Shown here one piece after another: positions 17,507-26,038 of a stretch of 64,000 bases of DNA; the stretch's first letter is position 1; the number at the start of each line of letters is the position of its first letter. A program made the position numbers and the translations under genes. The notes under the pieces are model-generated. The model did not search any database and was not told where the DNA came from. It worked only from the letters and a program-made list of their open reading frames with translations. The DNA comes from an uncultured Gammaproteobacteria bacterium (GTDB taxonomy: Bacteria > Pseudomonadota > Gammaproteobacteria > HK1): assembly GCA_958295835.1 (NCBI GenBank), contig OY282378.1, positions 1,691,001 through 1,755,000 on the forward strand. Reading direction: 5' to 3'.

Positions 17507-17797
17507 TCAGGCGTTGCACTTCGCGATCTCGTCCGCCCTGATCGCGTCGTAGCGTGCCTCGATCTCCTCGGCGACCGCCTTGGCAACGGTCTCGGGTTCG
17601 CCCTCGTGCTCCTTCGGTGCACCCTTGTTCCACTGGATCAGATACTCGTCGGTGCCTGCCAGCTTCTTCTTCATGGCGATGAGGTCGATCAGCTCCTGGA
17701 ACCGTTGGCTCAGCTCGATCTTGTGCCGGCCGCTCCGGTCCCTGGCCTCGACCACGGACGGGATCTCCTGCCAGTAGAGAATGGTGACCCTGGCCAT
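17507..17797 (-). CDS. small PF13769-type ('virulence factor') protein
   Basis: A 96-residue protein. MARVTILYWQEIPSVVEARD, then a short basic stretch, FQELIDLIAMKKKLAGTDEY and WNKG, match the small family that Pfam calls Virulence_fact (PF13769). The name is historical; the biochemical role is unknown. Members often sit beside corrinoid/folate methyl-transfer genes, as here, between the MetH-activation-like gene and the divergent MetF-side genes. ATG 17797 is preceded by a good CAGGAG Shine-Dalgarno site. Membership is fairly clear; function is open. Confidence 0.7.
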   Translation of the reverse strand: MARVTILYWQEIPSVVEARDRSGRHKIELSQRFQELIDLIAMKKKLAGTDEYLIQWNKGAPKEHEGEPETVAKAVAEEIEARYDAIRADEIAKCNA

Positions 17798-18173
17798 CGT
17801 GCGCTCCTGATGTCGTCGGGTTGCATGGCCGCATCGGACATGTGCGGCCGTTCATATATCAGGAATATACTTGTCCTGTCTCCGCGGATGGAAGGGGGGC
17901 GGACCCCGGCCCATCGATTTCGAGAGTATCTTCGGGACACGCCGTTTGCGGAAGGTGCCCCGCTCGCTGGGACTCGCGCATCCGGTGTCGCAGACAGGCC
18001 GGGCCGCCTCGGCTGGAGCCCGTGTCCGCGCCGGTGCTTGCGACCGCCGGACTCGTTGCTAATATCTGCATGGGCGGATGCCGGATACCGGCGTGAAGTA
18101 CGGCGGCCGGAGCGCCGGAATCCGCACCTTGCGAACGCGGCAATCTCTCGCCACCACGTAGAGGACGATCCGG
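17798..18173. other. divergent intergenic region
   Basis: About 375 bp between the minus-strand PF13769-type gene and the plus-strand gene at 18174. Apart from the AT-rich box at 17851-17873, and an AGAGGA ribosome-binding site just before 18174, I see nothing recognisable. It should carry promoters for both directions. Confidence 0.45.
17851..17873 (-). promoter_or_regulatory. AT-rich upstream box of the PF13769-type gene
   Basis: On the minus strand reads GTATATTCC then GATATAT within an otherwise GC-rich spacer, 54-76 nt upstream of ATG 17797. It resembles the patch at 17191-17220, so both genes may share a promoter type or a regulator. Weak evidence. Confidence 0.25.
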
Positions 18174-18746
18174 ATGGCCAAACGATTCCCGATCCCGGAG
18201 TTCGACCACGACGAGCTGAAGGGTCTCGACTGGACTGCGCCCGAGCTGCTGGACTCCGAGGCGGCGGCCCGGATCGTCGAGGCGGCCGGAAGCGGCGATG
18301 CATCCGTCTACGGCGCATATCCGGTCACCGCGGGCGATGCGTTCCTCGACGCCCTCTCCGTGCGTGGAGATCACCGTCACGCGCTTCTCTGCGTGATGCC
18401 GGCGTCCGGGGTCAGGATGCTGGGACGCTCGTATGCCTGGAAGATCCAGCGCGCGGTGGCGGCGCCCGGCGTGGACGGACCATCGGGACCGCTTCTCCTC
18501 GATTGGAAGACCCCGCGCCCGATGAACACCCGGCTCGGGCCCGCGGAAGGCATTGCATCCCCTGCCGCGGCGATGTACGTCGTGCTCCTGCACCAGTACT
18601 CCGATCACTGGGTGGCCAACCGGACCATCGTCGACAACGAATGGAAGGCCGCGTCAGGGAACGGCTTTCGCGTGCTTTCGTGCGACAACGACGAGAGTGG
18701 TGACTTCCACGCCTCGGTCATCTCGTTCGACTGGGCCGATGCATGA
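18174..18746 (+). CDS. hypothetical protein
   Basis: A 190-residue soluble protein starting at ATG 18174 behind an AGAGGA ribosome-binding site. I do not recognise the family. It is neutral to acidic, with no signal peptide or membrane helix, and contains a Trp/Asp-rich C-terminus (EWKAASGNGFRVLSCDNDES). Codon use is like its neighbours. It is the first plus-strand gene of the divergent methyl-transfer locus, about 200 bp before the MetF-like gene, so a role in that pathway is possible. Confidence 0.6.
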   Translation: MAKRFPIPEFDHDELKGLDWTAPELLDSEAAARIVEAAGSGDASVYGAYPVTAGDAFLDALSVRGDHRHALLCVMPASGVRMLGRSYAWKIQRAVAAPGVDGPSGPLLLDWKTPRPMNTRLGPAEGIASPAAAMYVVLLHQYSDHWVANRTIVDNEWKAASGNGFRVLSCDNDESGDFHASVISFDWADA

Positions 18747-18943
18747 ATCCGTGCCCGGGCGGACCGACGGTGGGCGAGCCGGCGCGGGCGCTCCCGGCCG
18801 TCCATGAGTCCGGGCACGGGCGGGACCGACCTCCGGCGCGGCGAACGCCGACAACCGGCGCGAGGGTTCCGCCCGCCGGCGGTGGACGGATTCAGGCGGC
18901 CGTGCGCTGAACGAGCCGGGCGCGGGTCAATGGAGGACGCATC

Positions 18944-19897
18944 GTGACGCCGCAGGTCGCAGGTCGCACCGGCCACACGAGTCCGGCGTCGTCCCCTGAA
19001 CAATCGATCATCGACCTCCTGACGGGCTTCACCACCGAGACGACCCCCGCGACAGCGGCGAAGATCGCGGATTACCGCGTCCACCTGCGGCCCGGCGCGA
19101 CCATCTTCATCACCTTTCTCCCCGGGTCGAGCTTCGCCGACACCATCACGGTCGCAGGCCGGCTGCGCCGCGAAGGGTTCAACCCCGTCCCGCACTTCGC
19201 GGCCCGAAGCATCCCGAGCCGCACGTTCCTGGAGGAGAGCCTTGCGCGCCTCACCGGCGATGCCGGCGTCGATCAGGCGCTGCTCATCGGCGGCGGCCTC
19301 GATCGCCCCTTCGGGGAGTTCTCCGACACCATGCAGCTCCTCGACACCGGGCTGTTCGACAAGTATCGAATCACGCGGATCGGTGTCGCCGGACACCCCG
19401 AGGGCAGTCCCGACATCCCCGACACGCAGATCCGCGCGGCGCTGGCATGGAAGAACGCGTTCGCCGAGCGCACCGGCGCCTCCCTGTACATCGTCACCCA
19501 GTTCTGCTTCGAGGCCGCCCCGGTGATCGCGTGGGACAAGCGCATCCAGGCCGAGGGCAACCGGCTTCCCATCCACGTCGGCCTCCCCGGCCTCGCGTCG
19601 CTCAAGGCGCTTATCGGCCATGCCAGGGCCTGCGGCGTCGGCCCTTCGATGCGCTTCCTCACCCGCCAGGCCCGCAACGTCGCGAAGCTGCTCGCGGTCT
19701 CCGCCCCCGACCGCCTGGTGACCGCCCTCGCTGCGTACCGCGCCACCGATCCCGGATGCGGCATCCACGGGGTCCACCTCTACCCGCTCGGGGGGCTGAA
19801 GAAGTCGGCCCGATGGGCGCAGGCGGTGGTCGACGGGCAGTTCGAGATGCGGGAGGACGGTGAGGGGTTCGAGGTCGAAGTGGAACCGGAGGAATAA
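18944..19897 (+). CDS. methylenetetrahydrofolate reductase-like protein (MetF family)
   Basis: A 317-residue TIM-barrel protein. The order FITFLPGSSFADTITVAGRL, NPVPHFAARSIPS, QALLIGGG, RIGVAGHPEGSPDI, LYIVTQFCFEA and IHVGLPGLASLKAL follows the MetF fold, in which P-H-x-x-A-R, the A-G-Y-P-E-x-H-like loop and TQ-x-F/C-F contact FAD and folate. It would oxidise methyl-tetrahydrofolate to methylene-tetrahydrofolate in the catabolic direction. It is a divergent member, such as MetF2 of methyl-halide users, not the housekeeping enzyme. GTG 18944 is chosen because of GGAGG eight bases upstream. Position beside two corrinoid systems supports methyl-group oxidation. Confidence 0.8.
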   Translation: MTPQVAGRTGHTSPASSPEQSIIDLLTGFTTETTPATAAKIADYRVHLRPGATIFITFLPGSSFADTITVAGRLRREGFNPVPHFAARSIPSRTFLEESLARLTGDAGVDQALLIGGGLDRPFGEFSDTMQLLDTGLFDKYRITRIGVAGHPEGSPDIPDTQIRAALAWKNAFAERTGASLYIVTQFCFEAAPVIAWDKRIQAEGNRLPIHVGLPGLASLKALIGHARACGVGPSMRFLTRQARNVAKLLAVSAPDRLVTALAAYRATDPGCGIHGVHLYPLGGLKKSARWAQAVVDGQFEMREDGEGFEVEVEPEE

Positions 19898-19915
19898 AGC
19901 CGGGCAGAATGCGCT

Positions 19916-20272
19916 CTACTTCGCCCGTTGGAGAAGCACCTCTTTCACGACTGCGACAATGTCGTCACTGGCGGCGTTCAGAATCCATGCCAGAACTCCC
20001 CCGACGATGGCCAGCACAACGAACGCCGCATAGGTTTGATGACTGATCCGGTCCACTTTCCGGCTGAGTCGATCCAGCTTCTCTTCGTGCTTTTCAGCTT
20101 GGCTGGCCAGCGTCTCGATTGCCTTGGAACACGCGCCGACCGTTTTCTGGATCTCCATCATCATCTGGAGCGACCAACTCCAGTCTCCGATCTCCGGCGG
20201 GGGCGTTTGAGGGAATTCCCTGGGCGGATCCTTGCCCTCACTCTGCCGGCCCGACCTGTCGTCAGCCGCCAT
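19916..20272 (-). CDS. small membrane protein with coiled coil
   Basis: A 118-residue protein of unknown family. The first ~35 residues are polar and Pro-rich. Residues ~45-80 form a predicted coiled coil (SKAIETLASQAEKHEEKLDR), and ~82-100 one membrane helix (AAFVVLAIVGGVLAWIL) near the C-terminus. The layout resembles small tail-anchored proteins of toxin/phage-like cassettes, but no such partner is recognised. Its start overlaps the stop of the gene at 20262 by 11 nt, so the two form a two-gene minus-strand unit set between plus-strand methyl-transfer genes, probably an unrelated insertion. Confidence 0.6.
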   Translation of the reverse strand: MAADDRSGRQSEGKDPPREFPQTPPPEIGDWSWSLQMMMEIQKTVGACSKAIETLASQAEKHEEKLDRLSRKVDRISHQTYAAFVVLAIVGGVLAWILNAASDDIVAVVKEVLLQRAK

Positions 20273-20540
20273 TACCGCTTTCCCAATGGGTTTTGATCCA
20301 ATCCCATACGTCTACCGACTGCATGCCGAAGTACGATGAGATACGGAACACTACGACACTCGGGATACCACCCGGCGCCACCTCCAGCCGCTCCGACAGT
20401 GCCTGGGCAGTTACGCCGTCGGTCGAAACCAGCCACTGATCCTCGGCCAACCGGAAATGCCGGTCCGGGTACAGGGAACGGATCTTGTCCGCGACCGGTC
20501 GGCCGTCAGGTCCGGTGACAAGCACCGCGAAGATTGACAT
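20262..20540 (-). CDS. small hypothetical protein
   Basis: A 92-residue protein from ATG 20540, preceded by GGAG-containing sequence. It begins MSIFAVLVTGPDGRPVADKI and has a two-layer alpha/beta feel, with FRLAEDQWLVSTDGVTAQAL in the middle. No family recognised; the pattern (variable sensing of a value, then 'was SELEVAPGGIPSVVVF') resembles small proteins found beside membrane coiled-coil partners. Co-directional and overlapping with the membrane protein at 19916-20272. Function unknown. Confidence 0.55.
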   Translation of the reverse strand: MSIFAVLVTGPDGRPVADKIRSLYPDRHFRLAEDQWLVSTDGVTAQALSERLEVAPGGIPSVVVFRISSYFGMQSVDVWDWIKTHWESGNGG

Positions 20541-20808
20541 GCTGCTTCCTCCAGGCTCGAAGCGTAGCCTATCACGCGACCCTGAAACGGCACCGGGAGC
20601 ACGAGTCGTGCAGGCGGTCACGGACTCGTACCATGGGCACACGTAATCGGCACCTGTCCCTCTGCATTGCGTTGACGGCATTGCGGGGGACTCGACAGCC
20701 TCCGCCCGTACCCGGCAAACTCCGAAGCCGTGGCCCCTTCCTTCGGCTCCGGACGGTCGGAGGTGCATACCACGTCACTCGACCGCCGCTGACGGCAGGA
20801 GGTGAACA

Positions 20809-22224
20809 GTGGCAGCGATCATCGGCAAGGCGGTTCCACCGCCACGGCAGCGGGTGCTCGATGCGCTCGCCCTGCGCGAGCCGGACCGGGTGCCGGTCGG
20901 GCTCTGGGGCACCATCGAGGGATACCAGAACCTCCGGCGCGGGATCGGCATGGACTACAAGACCGACCCGAAGGACTACCGGACCGGCTCGACCACCTGG
21001 ACCACCGACGTGAGCTTCGAGCTCGACCTCGCCGCCAGGCTGGAGCTCGACTTCGTGCGGATCTCGGCCGGCTCGCCCGGTGGCTCGCCCGGCTTCCGCC
21101 CCATCAAGTTCGAGGAAGTGCCCTTCGACATGGGGATCCCGCCCCCGGACGTCGAGATCAACGTCGACGAATGGGGGGTCGTCCGCAAGTGGACCCCGCA
21201 CGAGCAGGGCGGCTACTACGAGATGATCGGCTACCCGCTCTTCCACGCCACCAGCGCACCGCTCGAAGAGGGGCTGCGCGAGCTGGAGGCGTACCCCTGG
21301 CCGGACCCCTACGACACCTCGGTGTTCGACGACGCCCCGATCCCGGGGATGACGCTCCGCGAGTACTGCAAGTTCGTCCGCGAGGAAACGCCGTTCGCGC
21401 TGATGGGCCAGGGCGGGCGCGGGGGGCTGTTCGAGCAGGCGAAGTACATGGTGGGCTACGCGAAGATCTTCTCCGACTTCATCGAGTCACCGGAGTTTCT
21501 CGACGCGATGCTGCACAAGCTGGTCGACATCGAGATCGATTTCGCCAAGGCGATCATCGACGAGTGCGGCGAGTACTTCGACTGGATCCGGCTCAGCCCC
21601 GAAGATCTGGCGAGCGAGAAGACCGCGTTCCTCTCGCTGCCGATGTACGAGCGCCAGCTCCTCCCGCACTACAAGCGCTGCTACAGGGAGATCAAGGAGC
21701 ACTTCCTGAAGAAGAACCCGAACGGGAAGCTCCAGTTCCATTCCTGCGGCGCGATCCCGGAGCCGTTCATGCGCGGGCTCGTCGATTCCTGCATCGACGG
21801 CTACGACAGCCTGCCCCCGAAGGTCGCACGGCACTCGAACCCCGCCGCGAAGAAGCGCCAGCTCGGCCGGGAGATGTTCTTCTACGGTGGGATCGACGTG
21901 CAGGAGACGCTGCCCTGGGGCTCGGTGGAGGACGTGCGCAACGAGGTTCGCCAGCGCATCTGGGAGATGGGCCACGGCGGCGGCTACCTGCTCAGCTCCT
22001 CCCACCGCCTGGAGCACGACGTCCCCATCGAGAACACGCTGGCGATGATCGAGGAGTGCAAGGAGTACGGGGTCTATCCGCTGCCGGTGGAGCCGCCGCC
22101 CGGAGCGGATACCGGCGAGGGCTACGAGCCCTGGACCGGGGACCGGAAGAAGAAGCGCAAGCGCCGCCCGAAGCCGGAAGCCGTGGAGGCGGATGCCGCC
22201 GAAATGGGAGCCGCACAGGGCTGA
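20809..22224 (+). CDS. UroD-like corrinoid methyltransferase 2
   Basis: A 471-residue member of the same superfamily as the protein at 13925-15094 but clearly divergent. PPRQRVLDALALREPDRVPV is the N-terminal signature, LQFHSCGAIPEPFM gives the zinc His-x-Cys (H311, C313), and GGGYLLSSSHRLEHDVPIEN ends the barrel. A ~45-residue charged C-terminal tail rich in KKKRKRRPKP is extra. GTG 20809 has an ideal GGAGG site six bases upstream. The next gene is a corrinoid protein, so the pair is a second substrate-specific methyl-transfer module. Substrate unknown. Confidence 0.85.
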   Translation: MAAIIGKAVPPPRQRVLDALALREPDRVPVGLWGTIEGYQNLRRGIGMDYKTDPKDYRTGSTTWTTDVSFELDLAARLELDFVRISAGSPGGSPGFRPIKFEEVPFDMGIPPPDVEINVDEWGVVRKWTPHEQGGYYEMIGYPLFHATSAPLEEGLRELEAYPWPDPYDTSVFDDAPIPGMTLREYCKFVREETPFALMGQGGRGGLFEQAKYMVGYAKIFSDFIESPEFLDAMLHKLVDIEIDFAKAIIDECGEYFDWIRLSPEDLASEKTAFLSLPMYERQLLPHYKRCYREIKEHFLKKNPNGKLQFHSCGAIPEPFMRGLVDSCIDGYDSLPPKVARHSNPAAKKRQLGREMFFYGGIDVQETLPWGSVEDVRNEVRQRIWEMGHGGGYLLSSSHRLEHDVPIENTLAMIEECKEYGVYPLPVEPPPGADTGEGYEPWTGDRKKKRKRRPKPEAVEADAAEMGAAQG

Positions 22225-22363
22225 CGAGGCGGGAACCGCGCAGGGCTGAAGCGCGCCGCACCGCTCGTCCGTATCGGATCGCGCCGCGCCGGGCCACCGC
22301 CGAACCATCCCCGGCCCGACGGCCGGACGCCGTGATTCGGGTATCAGGATCGAGGAAGGAGAC

Positions 22364-23212
22364 ATGCCTCTCAGGATCGATACCGAGCAGGACTTCGACA
22401 TCGAGGACTTGCAGTACGACATCGAGGATTCCCGCGAGACCGGCCGGTGGACCGATGCGCCGCCGGAGATCAAGGAGCTGTTCCACGAGATCGAGTGGAA
22501 CATCATCGACGGCGAGCACCAGGACACCGTCGGCCTCATCCAGCCGGCGCTCGACGCGGAGGTCACCGCCCGGACCCTGATCGCGGGTCCGATGGCCACC
22601 GGCATCGCCGAGGTGGGTCGCCGGTTCAAGATGGACGAGTACTTCCTCCCCGAGGTGATGATGTCGGCGAAGTGCATGCACGCCGCGCTGGCGATCCTGA
22701 AGCCGCTCATCATCGCGGAGAAGACCGAGGAGATCGGCACCGTCGTCGTCGGCACCGTGCAGGGCGATCTGCACGACATCGGCAAGAAGATCGTGGCGAT
22801 GATGCTCGAAGCGGCCGGCTTCACGGTGATCGACCTCGGGGTCACGGTGCCGCCGGAGGACTTCATCGCCGCCATCCGCGAGCACCGTCCCCAGATCGTC
22901 GGCTTCTCCGCGCTGCTCACCACCACCATGAACATGCAGTGGGAGACCCTGAAGCTCATCAAGGCGGAGGGATTGCGCGAGGATGTGAAGGTGTTCGTCG
23001 GCGGCGCCCCGATCAGCCAGGCATGGTGCGACAAGATCGGCGCCGATGCGTACGCGGCGGACGCGCTGATCGCGGTGGACAAGGCGCGGGCGTGCATGAG
23101 CGAGTTCGTTTCCTGGAAGGGCGGCGACCCCGCCCTGCACGCGGCGATGCTCGCCATGGACGCGGAGCGGGAAGCGCAGAAGCTTGCGCAGGCCGAGGCG
23201 GCGGTCGGCTGA
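22364..23212 (+). CDS. methyltransferase corrinoid-binding protein 2
   Basis: A 282-residue protein. An acidic N-terminal extension (~1-35) precedes the helical cap (~36-120) and a B12-binding domain with canonical GDLHDIGKKIV (cobalt ligand H137), VGFSALLTTT and VFVGGAPISQAWCDKIGADA. A C-terminal helix (~250-282) is additional. ATG 22364 follows a GAAGGAG ribosome-binding site. It pairs with the UroD-like gene 139 bp upstream. It should depend on the reductive activase at 11-13 kb, since no second activase is seen nearby. Confidence 0.88.
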   Translation: MPLRIDTEQDFDIEDLQYDIEDSRETGRWTDAPPEIKELFHEIEWNIIDGEHQDTVGLIQPALDAEVTARTLIAGPMATGIAEVGRRFKMDEYFLPEVMMSAKCMHAALAILKPLIIAEKTEEIGTVVVGTVQGDLHDIGKKIVAMMLEAAGFTVIDLGVTVPPEDFIAAIREHRPQIVGFSALLTTTMNMQWETLKLIKAEGLREDVKVFVGGAPISQAWCDKIGADAYAADALIAVDKARACMSEFVSWKGGDPALHAAMLAMDAEREAQKLAQAEAAVG

Positions 23213-23338
23213 GCCTCCGCTCCTTCCCATTGGCCGGAAGGGCTTGTGACATTCGCTCGACGAACGGGGATTCGCGCCGGGAAGGATTGCTCATGAGCCC
23301 GATCTCCGGGATCGACGGCCCTTGAGGGTTGGCACGCA

Positions 23339-24445
23339 ATGGCCGTCGCGCTCTCCAACCCCCGCATCCTGCGTCCCGCCGCAGGGGCAACGGCATGGCT
23401 GCTGCTCGGTCTGACCGGACTCATCGGGGCGGGGTGGGGCTACGGGCTGTTCTTCGCATCGATGCTGCTGCTGGCCGGTGCGGCCGTCGCCGTCGCGCTG
23501 CTGGCCCTGACCCGTGCCTTCGACACCGATCGGCTCCGCGGCAGCGCGGCGTGGCTGGGGATCATCGGCGTATGGATCTACGTATGGGCGGTGGGCGCAT
23601 TGGCCGGCCACTACACCCACGAGACGTTCGCGGGCCGCATGGAGCTGCGGTGGGTCCTGTTCGGTCCGGCGGTGCTGGCGGCGCTGGTGGTGCTCGACGT
23701 GGGGCTGTACCGGATGCTGATCGGCAAGAACCTGCCGTCATGGCATCGCTACCGCGGCGTCATCCGCCGCGAGCTTGCCAATCCGCAGGCGATGCGCCGC
23801 ACGCTGATCGACGACGTGATCCTTCACCGCACGCTGTTCTCGGTCAGCGGATTCCGATGGCTCAAGCACACCCTCATCTTCTGGGGCTTCGCGCTCATGT
23901 TCGCGGCGGAGCTGCTCGCGGTGGTGGTGCGCGAGGGGTTTCCCGCGTTCGGCTGGACCGATCTCTGGGAAATGACCTCGCATCCGGTGCGGCTCGCGTT
24001 CGACTTCGTCTACGACTTCACGGGGTTGATGGTGCTGGTGGGATGCGCACTGGCGATCGGCTGGCGCATCAAGGTCAACGGGACCGGGGAGCAGAAGTTC
24101 ACCGACACCCCGACCGCGGTGTTCCTGTTCCTGGTGGTGCTGAGCGGCTTCGTGGTCGAGGGGATGCGCCTGGCCGCGGTGCCCGGGGCATGGCACGGCG
24201 TCTCCTTCGTGGGCAGCGTGGTCGCGCAAGCGGTGCCGAGCGCGGCCGGGCCGGGCTCGGCCGCGTACGAGACGTTGTGGCTGGTGCACGTCCTCGGCTC
24301 GTGCGCGTTCATCGCCTACGTGCCGGTGAGGCGACTGGTGCATTCGTGCGCAACGCCGATGGGGCGGCTCATGCACTCGCAGCGCGAGCTGCTCGCGGCG
24401 AAGAAGAACGCGGTGCTCGCCGGCCTGATGGCGCGGCGCCCGTGA
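23339..24445 (+). CDS. NarI-like membrane cytochrome b subunit
   Basis: A 368-residue integral membrane protein with about eight hydrophobic helices. The C-terminal part resembles the nitrate-reductase gamma / HdrE-DsrM type cytochrome b domain (PF02665): HTLIFWGFALMFAAELLAVV, TSHPVRLAFDFVYDFTG, and HVLGSCAFIAYVPVRRLVHS carry histidines placed to ligate hemes. No catalytic or ferredoxin partner follows. Coming straight after the corrinoid protein, it may take electrons from the quinone pool or feed them to the folate/corrinoid reactions, for example supplying low-potential electrons for reactivation. That is inference. Confidence 0.65.
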   Translation: MAVALSNPRILRPAAGATAWLLLGLTGLIGAGWGYGLFFASMLLLAGAAVAVALLALTRAFDTDRLRGSAAWLGIIGVWIYVWAVGALAGHYTHETFAGRMELRWVLFGPAVLAALVVLDVGLYRMLIGKNLPSWHRYRGVIRRELANPQAMRRTLIDDVILHRTLFSVSGFRWLKHTLIFWGFALMFAAELLAVVVREGFPAFGWTDLWEMTSHPVRLAFDFVYDFTGLMVLVGCALAIGWRIKVNGTGEQKFTDTPTAVFLFLVVLSGFVVEGMRLAAVPGAWHGVSFVGSVVAQAVPSAAGPGSAAYETLWLVHVLGSCAFIAYVPVRRLVHSCATPMGRLMHSQRELLAAKKNAVLAGLMARRP

Positions 24446-24640
24446 CGTCACGGCGAGGAACGACTGAATCCGCGAGGCCGGATTGGGAAAACGTCATCCG
24501 ACACGGGCCAGGGCGCGAGGTGGAGTTGCGTCCCGGCTGACACGACCTCCGGGGCGAAGGAACGAGTCGAAGCCGAGACACCATCGAACTTTCCGTCCTC
24601 TTGCGACGGGATGAATTGATCGGCAGGGGACCTGACGACC

Positions 24641-25462
24641 ATGGCCACCAACGTGATTGCAATATACGGAAAGACCTGTAGCGCAAAGTCCGACGTGGCG
24701 CGCGAGATCTCGCGCATGACCGGCAACAAGGTCAAGCATCCGGGCGAGATGATCACGACACGCGCACGGATGTCGGGCCTCACCACCGGCAAGGACGTCG
24801 CGGACAAGTGGCATCGCGCCGTCGACGAGGACACGGTGAAGGCGGTCGCGGCGCTCGCCGGGCTCGGCGAGTTGTGGATCGTCGAGAGCGGCATGCTCGA
24901 TGCCGTCCTCGGGCCGAGGGACGACGTGTTCTGGGTCGAGCTCCGTTCCCGCGAAGACGCGCGGGAGGCGCGCTGGCACAAGCGCAAGGAGGAGATGGGC
25001 GGGCGCTCGCGCCAGATCGGCGAGAGCGTCGCGCAACGCGACGCCGACGATGCGGCGTTGCGCGAGCGGCTCTACGGCACGGCGGCGGGCGGCGTCGAGC
25101 CGGCGCTCACCATCGACACCAGCGACAAGTCCCCGAGCGAGTGCGCGGCGGAGATCCTGGCCGCGTTCCAGAGCGAGACCGGGGTCGTCCTCTCGCTCGC
25201 CAGGGCGGAGATGGACAAGAGCGCGAGCCGCGGCATCCGGCCCGGCCCCTCGCGCGGCGTCATCCGCTCGTACACCCCGCAACGCCCGCCCTTCGGCGGC
25301 TACATCACCGACGAGACGAGCGGCAAGGATCTCTACGTGCACAAGTCCGCGGTGGCGGACGCCGGCATCGCGAGGCTCGAAGCGGGGCAGACGGTGAGCT
25401 ACGACATCGTCGAGGACGGCTTCGGGGGCTTCAAGGCGTCCAAGCTCGCGGTCGCGGAGTGA
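24641..25462 (+). CDS. P-loop kinase-like domain fused to a cold-shock (CSD) domain
   Basis: A 273-residue protein. Residues 1-~185 look like a cytidylate-kinase-like/AAA_33 P-loop fold: a strand then GKTCSAKSDVAREI as an atypical Walker A in which the usual Gly before Lys is Ala, and later the LID-like basic region KRKEEMGGRSRQIG. Residues ~205-273 read RGVIRSYTPQRPPFGGYITD then DLYVHKSAVADAGI and VSYDIVEDGFGGFKASKLAV, a cold-shock/OB fold with the RNP-like aromatic/His motifs (G-x-I, F/Y-G-x-I, V-H-x-S). I know of no standard protein with this order. Possible role: nucleic-acid-linked kinase or stress regulator. ATG 24641 is used. Confidence 0.65.
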   Translation: MATNVIAIYGKTCSAKSDVAREISRMTGNKVKHPGEMITTRARMSGLTTGKDVADKWHRAVDEDTVKAVAALAGLGELWIVESGMLDAVLGPRDDVFWVELRSREDAREARWHKRKEEMGGRSRQIGESVAQRDADDAALRERLYGTAAGGVEPALTIDTSDKSPSECAAEILAAFQSETGVVLSLARAEMDKSASRGIRPGPSRGVIRSYTPQRPPFGGYITDETSGKDLYVHKSAVADAGIARLEAGQTVSYDIVEDGFGGFKASKLAVAE

Positions 25463-25610
25463 GAGGGTGAAGGGGCGGATGCGCTCCGCCGATGTCCGCA
25501 GTGCACCCGGGTGTCCGGACGTGCGGTCGCGGAGCGAGATGGTGGGGGTGCAGTGGTGCGCCGGCGGTACCCGGAAAGTGCCCGGACATCCGCGATGGTG
25601 AGGACCTGAC

Positions 25611-25952
25611 GTGCCGACTCTCGGCCAGGTCATGCGCTCGGAGATCGGCGAAGCACGGTTTCGCACCAGTGGCGCGTTCGATCTTCGCGAAGAGCAGGTG
25701 ACCGCGGTGAAGCTCACGACCAGCGCGCCCTGCGACAGCCACGGCGCGATGTTCGCGCCCTGGCCCGGACCGGAAGCGGACGTCGAGCGCTGGTACCTGC
25801 TCGAGAGCGGCCGTGCGGTCGGGGTCGCCGGCGCCGGGAGCGGAACGCCTCGATTGCATCTCTGCGAGGCCGGGTCCTCCTCGTGCCGAGTCCGGACGAA
25901 CGATTCCCGTCGTCGAGCGCCGGCATCGGATCCGGAACCGCCCCATGAGTGA
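25611..25952 (+). CDS. small hypothetical protein, possibly frameshifted at its end
   Basis: A 113-residue reading frame from GTG 25611 with AGGA seven bases upstream. The first ~75 residues (RFRTSGAFDLREEQVTAVKL and VERWYLLESGRAVGVA) look like real protein. The last ~35 residues are low-complexity Arg/Ser/Pro and resemble out-of-frame GC-rich sequence, so the 3' end may be damaged. Family not recognised. Confidence 0.4.
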   Translation: MPTLGQVMRSEIGEARFRTSGAFDLREEQVTAVKLTTSAPCDSHGAMFAPWPGPEADVERWYLLESGRAVGVAGAGSGTPRLHLCEAGSSSCRVRTNDSRRRAPASDPEPPHE

Positions 25953-26037
25953 CGCATCGGAGACGCCGGGACCCGCGACGGCCCGGGTCGTCTTCATGCC
26001 TTCGGGCGGCGCGGCGGCTGCGCAGAGCGCGTACTGA
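25945..26037 (+). pseudogene. possible N-terminal stub of a ferredoxin/ASKHA activase
   Basis: A 30-codon frame beginning at ATG 25945 reads ATARVVFMPSG after nine residues, then ends in an alanine run and a stop. The motif R-V-V-F-x-P-S-G is how many [2Fe-2S]/DUF4445 activases begin (they normally continue RRGRF..GT). If so, this is a deleted second activase gene, but the match is very short. Confidence 0.2.
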
Positions 26038-26038
26038 G

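Noticed and set aside
20572..21246. Minus-strand frame across the start of the second UroD-like gene
   Set aside because: Shadow of a gene with a strong GGAGG site and family signature on the plus strand.
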